Below are positions 62,211 to 64,000 of a stretch of DNA of 64,000 nt, in pieces (the first letter of the stretch is position 1; every line of letters starts with the position of its first letter). The notes below the pieces were generated by a model. It was not told where the DNA came from, did not search any database, and worked only from the letters and a program-made list of their open reading frames with translations. The stretch is from the NCBI GenBank assembly GCA_949825045.1, contig OX463818.1, positions 31,946,906-32,010,905 on the forward strand, written 5' to 3'. The stretch comes from Argyresthia goedartella. Taxonomy: Eukaryota > Arthropoda > Insecta > Lepidoptera > Argyresthiidae. A program made the position numbers and the translations under genes.

Positions 62211-63443
62211 CTAACCTATCAACAAATTTATGCCGATCATGTTGATATCGGTGAGATATGCTTGGCATGGCATTTCTATGCCATCGATTATCAAATTAAA
62301 CTCAACTTGACCTCGGCTCGTGATAAATCCGCCGGAAAATCCTTTAAGTACAGTGCTGGTGTCTTTCACTTTCAATGATAGAAGCCGTGAGACTTGCGTT
62401 GCTAGTACATTGACTTGGCTACCCGTATCAATAGATGCCTTCACGTACACGCCGTTAATTTTTGCTGTCTTTTTGTAGATATTGTTGTAATTTTGTATCA
62501 CATTTATTCGTTTTACTTCTCCAGTCGGCTTCGAAGTAGATTGTTTATCAATCGACGAGCATCGTGGAGCAATGTGACCTTGGAGTCCACACCTGAAGCA
62601 GGTGCGTTGGTCTGGTAGTGGACAAGAGCGTACTAAGTGACCAGTTTTCTTACATCGTGGACAGGGATCAGTTTCTAGGTTGACAGGCTGTGGTTTCTTG
62701 TCTGGCATTTGGCGGGAAAGATCTTTGTATGTCGAGCGTGACTCAAATGTAGGAGCGCGGTAATCGTCGAACGAAGAAAGGAATCCTTCATACAGTTCAT
62801 CTGGACGGTCGCACTGGAATGCTTTGGCATTTGACTGGATGGATTGTGGTAGTCCTCGGATGACGCAAGAAACAGTTGCATTGTCCGACAATTTGCAGCG
62901 GAAGCAAAGCGCCACTTTTTCTTGGTAGTATTTTGTCATGCTTTCTGAGGGTAGTTTTTTTCTGTTGGACATTTCTTCGAGCATGTTTGCGTAATCGCGA
63001 TGTTTCGGGAACGCCCGTAATAACAATTGTTTCCAATCATTCCATTCGTAATCGTAATCGTCTAATCTGTTGTACCATTTTCTTGCCTGACCTTTTAGTT
63101 TGTCCTGAAGATGGAATGATTTTGTTTTGTCGTCCCAGCCGTGAATTTCGCCGAGTTGTTCGATTTTCTTGAGCCACGCTTTGACTGTGCAATCTTCACT
63201 GTCTGGATCAAACTCTGGGATTAGGGACGCAGCACGGTGTTTAGGTCGCTGGAGCAATGGAGTGTCGTAGTGCAATTCTTGAAAAGCGCGGTCTACCTCT
63301 TGAAGCAGAAGATTTTTGAGCATTTTCTTCGCCGGTGGAGGGTCGTCGTCGTCGTCATGCTGGTTTTGACGGTCTTGTCCCGCAGAATCAAGTAAACGAT
63401 GTCTTTTCTTTCTTGCTGCACTTTTTTCCATCGTAGGTGCCAC
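62211..63443 (-). CDS. gag: Gypsy-epsilon Gag and protease start
   Basis: A 410-residue intact frame starting 7 bases inside the 5' LTR border. Gag capsid: CTVKAWLKKIEQLGEIHGWD, HLQDKLKGQARKWYNRLDDY and TKYYQEKVALCFRCKLSDNA. Two CCHC knuckles follow (CPRCKKTGHLVRSC and CFRCGLQGHIAPRC, about residues 265-300). The protease follows in the same frame (YVKASIDTGSQVNVLATQVS) and the frame ends at NMIGINLLIG. The gap of 87 bases to the next frame (62123) reads as the protease end in another phase. Confidence 0.8.
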   Translation of the reverse strand: MAPTMEKSAARKKRHRLLDSAGQDRQNQHDDDDDPPPAKKMLKNLLLQEVDRAFQELHYDTPLLQRPKHRAASLIPEFDPDSEDCTVKAWLKKIEQLGEIHGWDDKTKSFHLQDKLKGQARKWYNRLDDYDYEWNDWKQLLLRAFPKHRDYANMLEEMSNRKKLPSESMTKYYQEKVALCFRCKLSDNATVSCVIRGLPQSIQSNAKAFQCDRPDELYEGFLSSFDDYRAPTFESRSTYKDLSRQMPDKKPQPVNLETDPCPRCKKTGHLVRSCPLPDQRTCFRCGLQGHIAPRCSSIDKQSTSKPTGEVKRINVIQNYNNIYKKTAKINGVYVKASIDTGSQVNVLATQVSRLLSLKVKDTSTVLKGFSGGFITSRGQVEFNLIIDGIEMPCQAYLTDINMIGINLLIG

Positions 63444-63450
63444 TTCTGAT

Positions 63451-63722
63451 TATTACTAGAAGGGCGAAATTAAAAAGTTATCCACTCTAATCAGTTTTTA
63501 TTTTCAGGCAGAGTAACGACTTGCTTTTTGAATTTATTAAATCGGAATCAATCACGTTCTCGTCTGTACAGGCTTATATAGGCTGGCGGTGGCGCGCTTG
63601 TCACTCCCGCCCAAATCGCACCGGCCGGCGCTGGCATCGAGGGGTGGGCAGGTCACGTGGCTGTGACGTGGCTACGTCACGGAGGCTTGTCTATGGCTGC
63701 TGGCTTTCAGGCTGTTGTTACA
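63451..63722 (-). repeat. Gypsy-epsilon LTR (5' LTR, minus strand)
   Basis: 272 bp, partner of 58609-58896. Just inside it the minus strand reads TCAGAAGTGGCACCTACGATGG, with a TGG near the start that could be the primer site. It ends TGTTGTTACA on the plus strand. Confidence 0.8.
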
Positions 63723-64000
63723 CAAGACTTCCACTGATGAACAATAACAACAATAAAATCGGAGACTTTTTGTCCTAAGCGACTCTCTACCGAGAATAAG
63801 GGCGCACGAAGATACGTACAAACTTTGACAATCGCAACCCGTACGATCTGTTAATCGTAGACAAAGGTAGTTCAAATAAATCACGCTATCTCTAAGTTCT
63901 TTCTTTCAACAACATCCCAAGAAGATAACCTAATGGATGCCTTACCAATGCTGAGATGGTAACTGCCTATTCACCGCAATTGCTGACCAAATTAATCAAC
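63723..64000 (+). repeat. OTU repeat copy 2, right-hand part, with decayed OTU start
   Basis: From 63954 (ATGGATGCCTTACCAATGC-like, with GATGGTAACTGCC and GCAATTGCTGACCAAATTAA) the sequence is a close relative of the OTU start at 57387. The Asp-Gly-Asn block is mutated: GAGATGG-AAACTGCC of copy 1 is GAGATGG-TAACTGCC here, giving a stop at the Asn. The window ends within this copy. Confidence 0.6.

Larger units (their letters stand above)
58609..63722 (-). mobile_element. Gypsy-epsilon: Ty3/Gypsy element with two hairpin-disrupted pol sites
   Basis: LTRs at 58609-58896 and 63451-63722, gag-pol on the minus strand. The flanking CAAA (58605-58608) and CAAG (63723-63726) may be a decayed 4-bp duplication. 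LTRs differ by about eight substitutions, a 2-bp gap and a 16-bp duplication. Pol is broken by at least two perfect inverted repeats and other stops. It splits OTU repeat copy 2. Confidence 0.8.

Overview
The window looks like a transposable-element cluster in an insect genome, most likely a moth or butterfly. Non-coding DNA is AT-rich. It holds Ty3/Gypsy elements of mag type and of errantivirus type (env, probable tRNA-Ser primer site), BEL/Pao elements, several LINEs of the Jockey and CR1-like groups, and a tRNA-derived SINE of a form common in Lepidoptera. I see no convincing single-copy host gene, rRNA or true tRNA gene. Almost every coding stretch belongs to a mobile element, and most are broken. 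The species is not identifiable from what I can see.

Layout. 1-1345: a deleted Gypsy remnant. 1346-2998: a LINE 3' tail, then a LINE with a decayed PHD-finger ORF1. 2999-7414: a minus-strand Gypsy (Gypsy-beta) with short LTRs and an ATTAG duplication. About 7660 to 49700: a plus-strand LINE ('LINE-C') cut into three pieces (about 7661-8929, 21650-22818, 48733-49700). Gap one holds a plus-strand mag-type Gypsy (8930-21641), itself interrupted by two LINE tails (10854-11985; 12048-12914) and by an env-bearing Gypsy (13900-21336, minus, CGCG duplication). Gap two holds a plus-strand LINE ('LINE-A', 22819-48732) whose ORF1 carries a coiled coil and an SGNH-esterase-like domain. LINE-A is interrupted by a SINE (23122-23383), a full-length Jockey LINE (23635-29008, minus), a BEL element (BEL-2, 29205-34298, minus) and a second BEL element (BEL-1, 35880-46713, plus). 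BEL-1 is split by LINE-D (39356-42467, minus). Most of these boundaries are supported by target-site duplications and by the host reading frame resuming on the far side. 49960-53400: LINE fragments, satellite-like coding repeats and an unidentified decayed gene. 53400-56300: no gene seen. 56300-64000: two copies of an OTU-protease-bearing repeat separated by another minus-strand Gypsy (Gypsy-epsilon, 58609-63722).

The Jockey LINE is the only element that looks complete: two open, overlapping ORFs (724 and 882 codons), a 7-bp duplication and an array of eight 24-bp repeats exactly at its 5' end. BEL-2 is young (about 4 differences between 502-bp LTRs) but lacks RT, the integrase zinc domain and the first integrase aspartate through two in-frame deletions. 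It would therefore depend on proteins from a complete relative. All family assignments rest on motifs read by eye.
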